In this document: piece by piece, positions 30,349-38,392 of the stretch | Position numbering within the stretch: the first letter of the stretch is position 1 | How the letters are laid out: each line of letters opens with the position of its first letter | Source: an uncultured Fibrobacter sp. | Lineage (GTDB): Bacteria > Fibrobacterota > Fibrobacteria > Fibrobacterales > Fibrobacteraceae | Assembly (NCBI RefSeq): GCF_947166265.1 | Contig: NZ_CAMVDO010000023.1 | Coordinates: forward strand, 1-46,187 | DNA length: 46,187 nucleotides | Direction: 5' to 3' | The notes under the pieces: generated by a model | Databases searched by the model: none | What the model saw: only the letters and a program-made list of their open reading frames with translations | Told to the model about the DNA's origin: nothing | Made by a program: the position numbers and the translations under genes

Positions 30349-32214
30349 TTACCTCCCCAGATATTCCTTGACGGCGTCTACAAAACGCTGGCCGAATTTT
30401 TCGATCTTCTTTTCGCCGAAACCGAATACGTTATGCAGGTCGCTTAACGACTGTGGCATTTGGGCGGCGAGATCTTTCAGAGTCTTGTCGGAGAGTACGA
30501 CGTAGGCTGGCCAAGAATTTTCGTCGGCGATTTGCTTGCGGACTTTCCGCAGAATTTCGAATAGGGCACTTGTCTCGTCGCCGCCATCGGCCTGCCCGCT
30601 CCATGTTGCCGTTGTTCCGCGGCCTTTTGCGAATTTGCTGCGTCCGCTTCTTGCCCTGCTTTTCGGTTCGCTGTCCTGCCTTGCCTCGACACTTGCGGCG
30701 AGCGCGAGTTCCGCAGTTTTCTTGCCGAAAAGCACCTCGTTTCCGCTTTCGGTAATTTTGAGATGGTTGTTTTCGTTGTAGGCGATTTCGATGTAGCCCA
30801 GTTGCAGCATCTGGAGCAGGTAATCGTGCCAATGCTTGAGAGTCGTCTTTTCGCCCGCGCCAAAAGTCTTCAGTTTGTCGTATCCGTTCTTCACGATTTC
30901 TTCGCTGCGGGTCCCCTTGAGAATGTCCGCGGTCATCGTGAAACCGATGCGTTCGCCGGTGCGTTTGATGGCCGAAAGTGCCTTTTGCACGAGGATGGTT
31001 CCGTCGAAGCGCCGGGGCGGATGCTTGCAGATGTCGCAGTTTCCGCAGTTGCTGTTGCCGCTTTCGCTGTTTTCGCCGAAGTAGTTGAGCAGAATTCTGC
31101 GGCGGCAGATTTGCGATTCGGCGTATTCCTGCATACGGTCGAGTTTTTCGGAGTTGATATCTTTTTGGCCGCTTTCGTTCACGAAGCTGCGGAGGGTCAC
31201 GATGTCCTGGAAGTTGTAGAACAGCACCGTTTCGGAAGGGAGCCCGTCGCGGCCCGCGCGCCCGATTTCCTGGTAGAAGTTCTCGATGCTTTTGGGCAGG
31301 TTGTAGTGAATCACGTAGCGGACGTTGCTTTTGTCGATTCCCATGCCGAATGCGACGGTCGCACACACGACATCGACGCGGTCATTGATAAAGTCCTCTT
31401 GCACGGCGTTGCGTTCATCGGCGCTCATTCCCGCGTGGTACGCCTTGGCCGAAATTCCAGCGTCCACAAGCTGTTCCGCGACTTTTTCGGTGTTCTTTCG
31501 CGAAAGGCAGTAGATGATCCCCGATTCGTTTTCGTGCTTCGAGATAATGGAGAGAATCGCCCTCAGCTTGTCCTGCCCCGTGTAGCCACGTCGTACGTCT
31601 AGACTTAAATTCGGGCGATCGAACGAACTGACGAAAAGCTTGAATTCGCGCAGGTTCAGTTGACGAACGATGTCTTCTTTCGTTAACTTGTCTGCGGTAG
31701 CCGTCAGCGCCATGAGGGTGGCGCCAGGGAACATCTGGTGGAGTCCGCCGAGCTGCGTATATTCGGGCCGAAAATCGTGCCCCCACTGCGAAATGCAATG
31801 TGCCTCGTCGATAGCGAACAGCGAAACGTTCAGGCTGTGCTGCATCCACGGAATTTCGCGTTGCAGGCGTTCCGGAGAAATGTAGAGGATCTTTGTTAAA
31901 CCCGACTCACACCGCTTACGGATTGTCTCGTTTGCGGATTCGTCATTGTTACTGTTGAGCGCGTCCGCTCCGATTCCGTTTGCGTTGAGTGCATCCACCT
32001 GGTCTTTCATCAACGAAATCAGCGGCGAAATCACCACCGTGATTCCCTCGAAAATCAGCGCCGGAATCTGGTAGCAAATCGACTTGCCACCCCCTGTGGG
32101 CATCAGCACCAATGCATCGTGATGCGCCACGACATGCTCGATGATATCTTCCTGCATCGGGCGGAAAGAATCGTAGCCAAAGACGGCTTTCAGGATTTCG
32201 CGGGCAGCGGACAT
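30349..32214 (-). CDS. recQ: ATP-dependent DNA helicase RecQ
   Basis: 621-residue 3'-5' helicase of recombination and fork repair. Superfamily 2 motifs: motif 0 FGYDSFRPMQ, Walker A MPTGGGKS (38-45), DEAH box at 136-139 with the RecQ aromatic loop HCISQWGHDFRPEY, and the motif VI region YQEIGRAGRDG. The RecQ C-terminal zinc site CRRRILLNYFGE...CGNCDIC and winged helix follow, then a C-terminal HRDC domain (about 540-621). Order and length match full RecQ. A low-complexity basic stretch (about 515-545) links the last two domains. No strong ribosome site is seen before the ATG. Convergent with the oxidoreductase gene. Confidence 0.96.
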   Translation of the reverse strand: MSAAREILKAVFGYDSFRPMQEDIIEHVVAHHDALVLMPTGGGKSICYQIPALIFEGITVVISPLISLMKDQVDALNANGIGADALNSNNDESANETIRKRCESGLTKILYISPERLQREIPWMQHSLNVSLFAIDEAHCISQWGHDFRPEYTQLGGLHQMFPGATLMALTATADKLTKEDIVRQLNLREFKLFVSSFDRPNLSLDVRRGYTGQDKLRAILSIISKHENESGIIYCLSRKNTEKVAEQLVDAGISAKAYHAGMSADERNAVQEDFINDRVDVVCATVAFGMGIDKSNVRYVIHYNLPKSIENFYQEIGRAGRDGLPSETVLFYNFQDIVTLRSFVNESGQKDINSEKLDRMQEYAESQICRRRILLNYFGENSESGNSNCGNCDICKHPPRRFDGTILVQKALSAIKRTGERIGFTMTADILKGTRSEEIVKNGYDKLKTFGAGEKTTLKHWHDYLLQMLQLGYIEIAYNENNHLKITESGNEVLFGKKTAELALAASVEARQDSEPKSRARSGRSKFAKGRGTTATWSGQADGGDETSALFEILRKVRKQIADENSWPAYVVLSDKTLKDLAAQMPQSLSDLHNVFGFGEKKIEKFGQRFVDAVKEYLGR

Positions 32215-32259
32215 AAGGACGTTTGCGGTATTGGTTCGTAGCTTTTGCTGGATGCTAGT

Positions 32260-33087
32260 TTATTCGCAACTAAAGCCTTGCAGTTCAAGGCCCGCGCGCA
32301 TCTCGCCGTAAGTCGAGGTGCGTTTCATATCCATCGCCTTCATGAATCGGCAGTCATTGTCGATATGCATGCGGAATCCGGTCATGGTGGGTTCCACCTC
32401 CCCCTTGCCGCTTGCACGTACGTGCTCAATCATCTGTTCGCGCCTGTCGCCCATTTCCGGCGGTACGAATACGTCTGTCACGATGTCGACATTTTCAATT
32501 TCGGTGGCGCCGAATACAAATGAGATGGTCACCAGGTTCTTTAGCCCGTGGAACTGGCCGGGTGTTTTGCAAACAAGGTTCTTCGGAGAATTTTTTGCTT
32601 TCTTGGCTTTGACGGGCTTGGCGGCGTTCTTATTGGGCGTGTAATGCAAAGCTGCGAGCAGTTCCTCTTCTTTGACTGCGCCGACCAATTTATTCACAAT
32701 TCTGCCGTCCTTGATGAGGAAAAACGTGGGGAAAGCCTGAATCGGGAGCGATGCCTTGATATTGTCGATACCCGGTTCGTCAATGCCGACCGATGCAATC
32801 TTGATGTCGCTGTAGTTTTTCGCGATGCTGATGAGTGTCGGAATCATGATGAGGCAAGGCGGGCAACTGGTCGAAGAAATTTCCAGGATGACCGGTTTCT
32901 TGGATTGCAGAATTTCACTTTCGAAATTGCTATCGTTCACCTTGACGATTTTAATGTCTTCCAGCGCCGTTTTTGCGGCTCCGTTTGCAATCTGTGCCGC
33001 GCCTGCGTTGGATAAGGTTCCTGCAACTAAGGCCACCACGCAGGCAACTGCCGCGATATTCGTCATAAAAAATTTTTTCGGTTTCAT
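32260..33087 (-). CDS. secreted thioredoxin-like protein with unknown C-terminal domain
   Basis: 275-residue exported protein. Signal peptide MKPKKFFMTNIAAVACVVAL with cleavage near AGAAQ. A thioredoxin domain (about 45-155) has the redox site SCPPC (Cys 75 and Cys 78) instead of the usual CGPC, plus cis-Pro in FPTFFLI. After a Lys/Ala-rich linker, about 110 residues (170-275) with three Cys form a domain I do not recognise; Cys-Lys-Thr-Pro-Gly, a Lys/Thr-rich beta pattern and a closing FSCE are visible. The ATG at 33087 replaces a TTG three codons earlier. A periplasmic disulfide-handling role is reasonable. It lies just after recQ on the same strand and head to head with the CatB-like gene. 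Confidence 0.85.
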   Translation of the reverse strand: MKPKKFFMTNIAAVACVVALVAGTLSNAGAAQIANGAAKTALEDIKIVKVNDSNFESEILQSKKPVILEISSTSCPPCLIMIPTLISIAKNYSDIKIASVGIDEPGIDNIKASLPIQAFPTFFLIKDGRIVNKLVGAVKEEELLAALHYTPNKNAAKPVKAKKAKNSPKNLVCKTPGQFHGLKNLVTISFVFGATEIENVDIVTDVFVPPEMGDRREQMIEHVRASGKGEVEPTMTGFRMHIDNDCRFMKAMDMKRTSTYGEMRAGLELQGFSCE

Positions 33088-33140
33088 GGGGAACAATGTA
33101 GAATTTTATTACTTTTCCATATATTCCCGAGAGGTTCCCT

Positions 33141-33788
33141 ATGCCGAATACACTTCCCGATCCGATGACGGTTCACCCGATTGCGGGCTACGACAAAGAG
33201 ATTTACGTGAAACCGACACTCAAGAATCCGCAGATTGTCGTGGGCGATTTCACCTACATTGCCGATAGCGATTTCGAGAGCCACGTGACTCACTTGTATC
33301 CGTGGAATGAAGACAAGTTAATTATCGGAAAGTTCTGCCAGATTGCCGCCGGCGTGGAATTCGTGATGAACGGTGCGAACCACCAGATGAATGCGGTTTC
33401 GACATTCCCGTTTTACACGCTTGCGGGCTGGAACATGGCGCCCCCTGCGAAAAAGGATTTGCCGCTCAAGGGCGATACGGTGATTGGGAACGATGTGTGG
33501 ATCGGGCAGAATGCAGTCATTTTGCCGGGTGTGCATATTGGTGACGGCGCGATTGTCGGTGCGAATGCGGTCGTGGGGAGCGACGTGGAACCCTACACAA
33601 TCGTGGCGGGGAATCCGGCGCAGTTTATCCGCAACCGTTTCGACGACGAACTCGTGCAAATTCTGCTCCAGTGGAAATGGTGGGACAAGCCCGTCGAAGA
33701 AATCAACGAGCTTATCCCGATTCTCACGAACAGCGATCTGGAATTTGTCAAGTCACGGGTGAAGGAACTTAGTGTGAGCAAGCCATAA
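33141..33788 (+). CDS. CatB-like xenobiotic acetyltransferase (hexapeptide-repeat fold)
   Basis: 215-residue acetyl-CoA-dependent O-acetyltransferase of the CatB/Vat family. It shows the left-handed beta-helix hexapeptide repeats IGKFCQIAAGVEF, IGNDVWIGQNAVILPGVHIGDGAIVGANAVVGSDV and IVAGNPAQ, and the catalytic-His loop NGANHQMNAVSTFPF. The C-terminal helical LLQWKWWDKP is the usual family ending. Members acetylate chloramphenicol or streptogramin A, but many are uncharacterised and the drug specificity cannot be read here. GAGAGG lies just before the ATG; a TATATT element at 33120-33125 would be only 16 nt upstream. It has no operon partner. Confidence 0.92.
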   Translation: MPNTLPDPMTVHPIAGYDKEIYVKPTLKNPQIVVGDFTYIADSDFESHVTHLYPWNEDKLIIGKFCQIAAGVEFVMNGANHQMNAVSTFPFYTLAGWNMAPPAKKDLPLKGDTVIGNDVWIGQNAVILPGVHIGDGAIVGANAVVGSDVEPYTIVAGNPAQFIRNRFDDELVQILLQWKWWDKPVEEINELIPILTNSDLEFVKSRVKELSVSKP

Positions 33789-33837
33789 TCAGTAGGATTG
33801 CGAACACTATTGTGCCGAGGCAGCCGCTACACATGGC

Positions 33838-34494
33838 TTACCTGTTGCGGTTTCCGCGGCGGATGTAGTCGGCGTCCACGTTCTTTTTCCAAGCGCCTTC
33901 GTTGATGCGATTGTTTCGAATGTCGCTCACCAGGCAGCATTCCGCCATGTACATGGTTTTAATGCCTTCGCCGTCGTTTACGAAGTTTGCCGCGCGGTCT
34001 TCGAGAATGCCGAAGCTTTTCGCGGTTTCGATGGCATCGATGTTTGCACCGAGGAAAATGAATTCCCAGCCGTATTTCTGCTTCTGGCGTTCAATCATCT
34101 GCTTCACGCGTTCGGCGGAATACTTGCTGCTTGCGTTTTCGTAGCCGTCGGTGGTGATGACGAAGATGGTCTTTTCGGGGCGGTCTTCATCGCGGGCGTA
34201 CTTGTGCACGTTTCCTATATGGTGAATGGCGCCGCCGATGGCGTCGAGGAGTGCGGTGCAGCCGCGGGCGTAGTATTCCTTGTCGGTGAGCGGGGCGATG
34301 CTTGCGAGCGGTACGCGGTCGTGGAGTACCTCACTGCAGTTGTCGAAGAGGATGGTGGAGACGTATGCCTCGCCCGTTTCCTGCTTCTGCTTTTCGATGG
34401 TGCTGTTGAATCCCCCGATGGTGTCCTTTTCGAGCCCGCTCATGGATCCGCTGCGGTCGAGGATGAATACGATTTCGGTGAGTCCCTGTTTCAT
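33838..34494 (-). CDS. von Willebrand factor A-domain protein
   Basis: 218-residue cytoplasmic protein that is almost entirely one VWA domain. The metal-ion-dependent adhesion site is intact: DRSGSM (Asp 13, Ser 15, Ser 17 region), a Thr in GCTALLDAIG, and ITTDGYENASS. There is no signal peptide. The C-terminal tail is basic and holds the sequence Arg-Arg-Gly-Asn-Arg. The nearest gene is a macro/HTH protein on the same strand 171 nt upstream; VWA and such macro-HTH proteins are found together elsewhere, so a shared pathway is plausible. Function otherwise unknown. Confidence 0.87.
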   Translation of the reverse strand: MKQGLTEIVFILDRSGSMSGLEKDTIGGFNSTIEKQKQETGEAYVSTILFDNCSEVLHDRVPLASIAPLTDKEYYARGCTALLDAIGGAIHHIGNVHKYARDEDRPEKTIFVITTDGYENASSKYSAERVKQMIERQKQKYGWEFIFLGANIDAIETAKSFGILEDRAANFVNDGEGIKTMYMAECCLVSDIRNNRINEGAWKKNVDADYIRRGNRNR

Positions 34495-34665
34495 GATTGC
34501 CTCCGTGCCGCTATTTGTGCGGCTTAGATGATGGTCGCTGGCTTGGTGCGTTCGCGCCTTTGCGTTCGCGATCGGTGAACGGAAACAATTATAGATGCCG
34601 AAAAGGCAAAAATGGTCGCTTGACAGGCGACATTTTAAAAGGGACTATTTTGGCGTTTTTAGCGG

Positions 34666-35721
34666 TTATGCGCCTAGGGATGGTTGCCCAAACTTGAAAA
34701 GCATGCTGTTGATTTCCCAAATGTCGTACTTTTCGCGTTCAATGAAAAATTTGACAATCAGATCACCTGTGTTGGAGGGTGAAAGCGCGAGTCCCGCGCG
34801 TGCGAGCAGGTCGGCCGTTTCGTCGAGATTCAGGTGCAGGGCGATGGCGAGTGCGAGCGCTGTCTTCTTGGTGGGCTTGTAATCCACGTTGCTACGGATC
34901 TTGGAAAAATGCTTGCGGTCAAGATTCGCCTTCTTGTAGACGTCGACATCGTCCAGGTTCTTTTCGTGAATCAAGTGGAAAAGCTTGTCGCAGAAAGTCT
35001 CGCCCGGTTTCGCAAGAATGTCGTCGAGGGATTCGGCGCATAGACATTTTGCATTGTCGTGCAGTTTGTCGATGCAATCTTCAATGTTGAGTTTAATGCA
35101 ATCCCTTTCGCAGTTTGCATTGTTCCAATTGGTGTTCCTGAGAATATCTCGGCGCTGCCTCAAGTAATCGTGTACATCGTTGTATTTGTCTTGTACATAA
35201 TTGTCGTCGATATAGGCGTGAATATCGCTGTACAGGTCTTCGGAAACTTCGAATGACTTGCGGTCAAAAACGACCAGCTGCACGTCCATCTCGTTTGTCT
35301 GCAAAAAGGCGCTGATAGCCTTTAACGCAATCTTCAGCGCGCTGTCCTTGGGGAACTTAAACACGCCGCTTGAAATCAGCGGGAATGCGATCGATTCGCA
35401 GTCGAGTTCCTTCGCCTTTTCGAGTGCGCCCGTGTAGCAGTTTTCAAGCGCAAGCATTTCGCCGGAAGCGCCACTGTTCCACTTGGGCCCGACGGTGTGG
35501 ATGATGTATTTTGCCTTCAAAGCGAATGCGGGGGTCACCGCGACTTCGGCGACCTTCAATGCCCCGACTTTTTCACGTGCCGCAAGCAGTTCCGCGTGGC
35601 CAGCCGCCTGGTAAATATGGTACTCCGCGCCACCACCGCAAATGGGGTTCTTGTTTGCGGAATTCACGATGGCGTCGGCCTTGACTTTGGTGATGTCGTT
35701 GCGAACAATTTTTAAAGGCAT
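34666..35721 (-). CDS. macro-domain protein with C-terminal HTH-like domain
   Basis: 351-residue cytoplasmic protein. Residues 1-170 form a macro domain: NDITKVKADAIVNSANKNPICGGGAEYHI, VAEVAVTPAF, and AFPLISSGVFKFP. The GGGxEYHIY loop is a variant of the more common GGGGVDGAIH form, so catalysis may differ. Residues about 240-351 form an all-alpha, XRE-like domain (VYKKANLDRKHFSKIRSN, KPTKKTALALAIALHLNLDE), ending NSMLFKFGQPSLGA. The start is the ATG at 35721; the longer frame adds intergenic-looking residues. It may sense or process ADP-ribose and regulate DNA or bind RNA. It precedes the VWA gene. Confidence 0.85.
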   Translation of the reverse strand: MPLKIVRNDITKVKADAIVNSANKNPICGGGAEYHIYQAAGHAELLAAREKVGALKVAEVAVTPAFALKAKYIIHTVGPKWNSGASGEMLALENCYTGALEKAKELDCESIAFPLISSGVFKFPKDSALKIALKAISAFLQTNEMDVQLVVFDRKSFEVSEDLYSDIHAYIDDNYVQDKYNDVHDYLRQRRDILRNTNWNNANCERDCIKLNIEDCIDKLHDNAKCLCAESLDDILAKPGETFCDKLFHLIHEKNLDDVDVYKKANLDRKHFSKIRSNVDYKPTKKTALALAIALHLNLDETADLLARAGLALSPSNTGDLIVKFFIEREKYDIWEINSMLFKFGQPSLGA

Positions 35722-35782
35722 AGTAACAGTCCGGTTTGACCTTAATATAGTTAAAAACCCAAATTTAGGTGCTAAAATAAAA

Positions 35783-35869
35783 AGGTCACTGAGTGGTACA
35801 CTGAGCTTGTCGAAGTGACTGAGAAATAGATGTGGGTAACGAAAGGTCACTGAGCCTGCCGAAGTGACC
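35783..35869. repeat. two REP-like palindromes
   Basis: CACTGAGCTTGTCGAAGTG at 35799-35817, and GGTCACT pairing with AGTGACC at 35845-35869 around GAGCCTGCCGA. These are related to the copy at 11428-11451. Confidence 0.65.
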
Positions 35870-35901
35870 GAAAAAAATTGGCCAGAATTGTGGAATTTAT
35901 A

Positions 35902-35907
35902 TATATT
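35902..35907 (+). promoter_or_regulatory. candidate -10 element, leader-GNAT transcript
   Basis: TATATT in an AT-rich stretch, 32 nt before the putative leader peptide start. Same hexamer as ahead of several other genes in the window. Confidence 0.3.
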
Positions 35908-35933
35908 TGAATTGTACTTTTAACGGAGACTGG

Positions 35934-35966
35934 ATGTTATCTAGTAAATCTTGGTTCATTGTTTAA
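35934..35966 (+). CDS. putative 10-residue leader peptide upstream of GNAT gene
   Basis: Short frame MLSSKSWFIV followed by TAA, with a GGAG site 5 nt upstream of the ATG. It ends 2 nt before a terminator-like hairpin with a T-run that separates it from the GNAT acetyltransferase start. This layout is that of translation-coupled attenuation, in which ribosome stalling on the leader would prevent terminator formation. A single Trp codon is present, but no run of one amino acid points to a particular starvation signal; drug-induced stalling is an alternative. No proof of translation. Confidence 0.35.
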   Translation: MLSSKSWFIV

Positions 35967-35968
35967 GG

Positions 35969-36010
35969 CCTTGGGAGACTTTCCTTAGGCTGTCTTCCAA
36001 GGTAATTTTT
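35969..36010 (+). terminator. terminator-like attenuator candidate
   Basis: CCTTGGGAGAC (35969-35979) pairs with GTCTTCCAAGG (35992-36002) over 11 bp with one G-U, loop of 12 nt, followed by TAATTTTT. It lies between a short leader frame and the GNAT gene. Confidence 0.6.
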
Positions 36011-36059
36011 GCCGAAACAGTAAAAATTAATAGGCAACTAGATTGCCGGGAGATAAACA

Positions 36060-36683
36060 ATGAAAAATTACACTATCCGCACGGAACAACCGCGCGACTT
36101 TAAGACCGTCGAAAACCTTACCCGCGAAGCCTTCTGGAACGTGTACCGTCCCGGATGCACCGAGCATTACGTGCTGCACTGCTACAGGAGCGAGCCCGAC
36201 TTTGTGCCGGAACTCTCGCTCGTGCTGGAAGTGGACGGCGAAATCATCGGGCACGTGATGTACGCGTGGTCGCATATTGACGCCGACGACGGACGCAAAA
36301 TCCGCATGATGACCTTCGGGCCCATCAGCATTCGTCCCGATTACAAGCGCAAAGGCTACGGAAAAATCCTGCTTGACCATTCCATGCGAATTGCCGCCGA
36401 GATGGGCGCGGGCTGCCTCCTGATTTGCGGGAACATCGCGTTCTACGGCAAGAGCGGCTTTGTAGTCGCGAGCACCAGGGGAATCCGCTACGCTGACGAC
36501 CCCGAAAGCGACGCGCCTTACTTCCTCTGCAAGGAACTGCAAGAAGGGTTCCTCGACGGAATCACCGGCAGCTACCACGATCCTGAACCGTACTTTGTCG
36601 CCATGCGCAATCCCGAAGCATTCGAGAAGTACGATAAGGAGTTTCCGCAGAAGGAAAAGCTCGTGTTGCCTGGGCAGCTCTAA
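36060..36683 (+). CDS. GNAT-family N-acetyltransferase
   Basis: 207-residue acetyl-CoA-dependent acetyltransferase. The GNAT fold shows RTEQPRDFKTVENLTREAF, motif A with SIRPDYKRKGYGKILLDHSMRIA (acetyl-CoA loop R-x-x-G-x-G/A) and FYGKSGFVVAS. The C-terminal third is longer than in small GNATs and contains a Tyr-rich stretch. The acceptor is unknown. A GGGAG site sits 8 nt before the ATG, itself directly downstream of the small hairpin GGCAA/TTGCC. The 5' leader contains a short peptide frame and a terminator-like hairpin, suggesting regulated expression. Confidence 0.9.
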   Translation: MKNYTIRTEQPRDFKTVENLTREAFWNVYRPGCTEHYVLHCYRSEPDFVPELSLVLEVDGEIIGHVMYAWSHIDADDGRKIRMMTFGPISIRPDYKRKGYGKILLDHSMRIAAEMGAGCLLICGNIAFYGKSGFVVASTRGIRYADDPESDAPYFLCKELQEGFLDGITGSYHDPEPYFVAMRNPEAFEKYDKEFPQKEKLVLPGQL

Positions 36684-36780
36684 CCCTGTCACCCTCGCGA
36701 AAGCGGAGAGCTCTTAAATGAAGGGCGTCGGAGTAATCTGGCGCCTGTTTTCTAAAGTAGTCAAATTCAACCACTTTAAG

Positions 36781-38235
36781 TCACTTTTTCAAAGAATATG
36801 TCCTATTTCTATTCGCTCCATTGGAAACAATTTTGCCTTCTTCTACAAGATCAGCGAGATAAATCTTTGTGCGAGAAATCTTCAAGCCGATGTAAGCAGA
36901 GATTTCTTGAGAGCGGGCTTCTTCGTGTTCAGCAAGGAATTCAACAATCATTTTCTTGAACTTTGTCGATTTTTTATCGCCACTTTTATCGCCGTTTTCG
37001 GCGTTTATCGCCACTTTTTCGCCATATTTATCGCCATTTTCGGGATTTATCGCCGTTTTATCGCCACTTTTTAAGTTTATCGCCACTTTTTCGTCGTTAT
37101 TGTGGCGATAAAAGTTCACCCGGAACATATCCCCGATTTCGGTGAATTCGGGGAGTGCCACGCCGTATTCCTGGCACATCGTATTAATCCGCTGAAAACC
37201 GGAGCCCCACCCTTCGAGAACATGAACCTTTTCCAGCGTGCGAGCAAGAGTCTTGTTACGGATAGACGAGCGGCCACTTAGTGCCTCTTCCAAAGTCAGC
37301 GTTCCGTAAAGAGTTCCCGGCGAAGAAATCTCCACGCGGTCATCATATACAGCCACTTGCACGCTGGAATTCATTTGATAATTCCTATGAATTGCGGCAT
37401 TGATAATCAGTTCTCGGATAGCCTTTGGCGGAAGTTCATACTTTTCATCATGAACGACTCCGTTTATTTCGATAGCCATATTCAGGTGGTTGAGAACGAA
37501 TTTATAAGCGTCGTCAATCTGCTTGCAGAGCGGACCTTCGTAGTCCTTCTTATCCAAAAAGTCGGCCCGCATTGTTCCGCGGAACCGTGCACACTGAATT
37601 CGCGAAGTATATTCATGCTTGCCCAAGAGAATAGCCAACGCATTCGTCGCCTTGTCATGCGAACGACCTGCAAGCAAGTGCAAGTTTTCCAAATCAGCCT
37701 TTGTGATTTTTCGTTTGGAACGTTTTGAAAAATCCTTGCAAAGAAATTCTATATCATCATCGGTCACCTTGAGCGATCGGTACGGAAGTTCATCGTAAGA
37801 GATGTTTTTTCCGCGATTTTCAAGTTCACTAAGGGCAGCCAAATCGGCGTTGCGAGTGGTTGCTCCAAGGCGGATATACGTTCCGTTTTCTTTCCCCTGC
37901 GACTTTATATAATACGGGGTCGCCATTCCTGGGAACACCTGAATAATCAAAAGCTGCGCACCCTCAACAATTTCTGCCGTTATGTCGAACATTATTTGCG
38001 GTTCGCACATCTGCGAAATCTTGTCGGCAATACCGTCCTTGAGTTCGAACAGGTCGGCTTTTTTAGGGATGCCGATAAACTCCCGTCGATTATTCACGCC
38101 GATGACGAATTTACCGCCGGCACCGTTTGCAAAGGCGACGATAGACTTAATCCACTTTACGGAATCTTCGGGCAATTCCACCTTGTATTCCAAGGTGCGA
38201 CTTTCGCCATTCAGAATTTCTTGCTGTAAAGACAT
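36781..38235 (-). CDS. AlbA_2-domain/ATPase-type transcriptional regulator (Schlafen-like family)
   Basis: 484-residue protein of the AlbA_2 (COG2865) family, common in defence islands. The AlbA_2 domain is at about 1-130 (LEYKVELPEDSVKWIKSIVAFANGAGG, GVNNRREFIG), followed by a region with HATPase_c_4-like features: RELIINAAIHRNYQ, VYDDRVEISSPGTLYGTL and IRNKTLARTLEKVHVLEGWGSGFQRI. A low-complexity linker (about 380-420) is made of repeated AINxENGDK units. A C-terminal winged helix (AYIGLKISRTKIYLADLVEEGKI) probably binds DNA. An AGAGGA site lies 9 nt before the ATG. It lies 157 nt after the SIR2 gene on the same strand and may regulate or accompany the restriction operon. Confidence 0.85.
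   Translation of the reverse strand: MSLQQEILNGESRTLEYKVELPEDSVKWIKSIVAFANGAGGKFVIGVNNRREFIGIPKKADLFELKDGIADKISQMCEPQIMFDITAEIVEGAQLLIIQVFPGMATPYYIKSQGKENGTYIRLGATTRNADLAALSELENRGKNISYDELPYRSLKVTDDDIEFLCKDFSKRSKRKITKADLENLHLLAGRSHDKATNALAILLGKHEYTSRIQCARFRGTMRADFLDKKDYEGPLCKQIDDAYKFVLNHLNMAIEINGVVHDEKYELPPKAIRELIINAAIHRNYQMNSSVQVAVYDDRVEISSPGTLYGTLTLEEALSGRSSIRNKTLARTLEKVHVLEGWGSGFQRINTMCQEYGVALPEFTEIGDMFRVNFYRHNNDEKVAINLKSGDKTAINPENGDKYGEKVAINAENGDKSGDKKSTKFKKMIVEFLAEHEEARSQEISAYIGLKISRTKIYLADLVEEGKIVSNGANRNRTYSLKK
36973..37105. repeat. degenerate tandem repeat inside the AlbA_2 gene
   Basis: Seven TTATCGCC-type octamers in 130 nt on the plus strand, coding (minus strand) for AINLKSGDK-, AINPENGDK- and AINAENGDK-like units. 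The number of units could vary between strains by slippage or recombination while keeping the frame. Confidence 0.7.
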
Positions 38236-38392
38236 CCGCTTTTCCTCTTGTCCTTAAAGTTAATCCGTCATCCCATTAAATATACATTCTTGCCAAGACA
38301 TAATTTGACATTTTAGAATTTTTATCCGTCAAGTTTTTTTCACTATTTTTTCTAACATTCAGTCCCGCAACAGACTCGGCCATCATCGATTT

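Larger units (their letters stand above)
35722..36059. other. intergenic region with REP-like palindromes and leader of the GNAT gene
   Basis: Holds two REP-like palindromes (35799-35817 and 35845-35869), an AT-rich promoter-like stretch with TATATT (35902-35907), a 10-codon open frame (35934-35966), a terminator-like hairpin with T-run (35969-36010), and a small hairpin GGCAA/TTGCC (36033-36047) directly before the GNAT ribosome site. Confidence 0.65.

Noticed and set aside
33274-33290. CACGTG in the CatB-like gene and a half site at 35566-35580 as extra parS sites
   Set aside because: The flanks do not match GTTTCACGTGAAAC on both sides; half sites are expected by chance.
36781-38235. Schlafen-type anti-phage nuclease assignment
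   Set aside because: Only the AlbA_2 fold is shared; the winged helix and ATPase-like part match the bacterial regulator family better.
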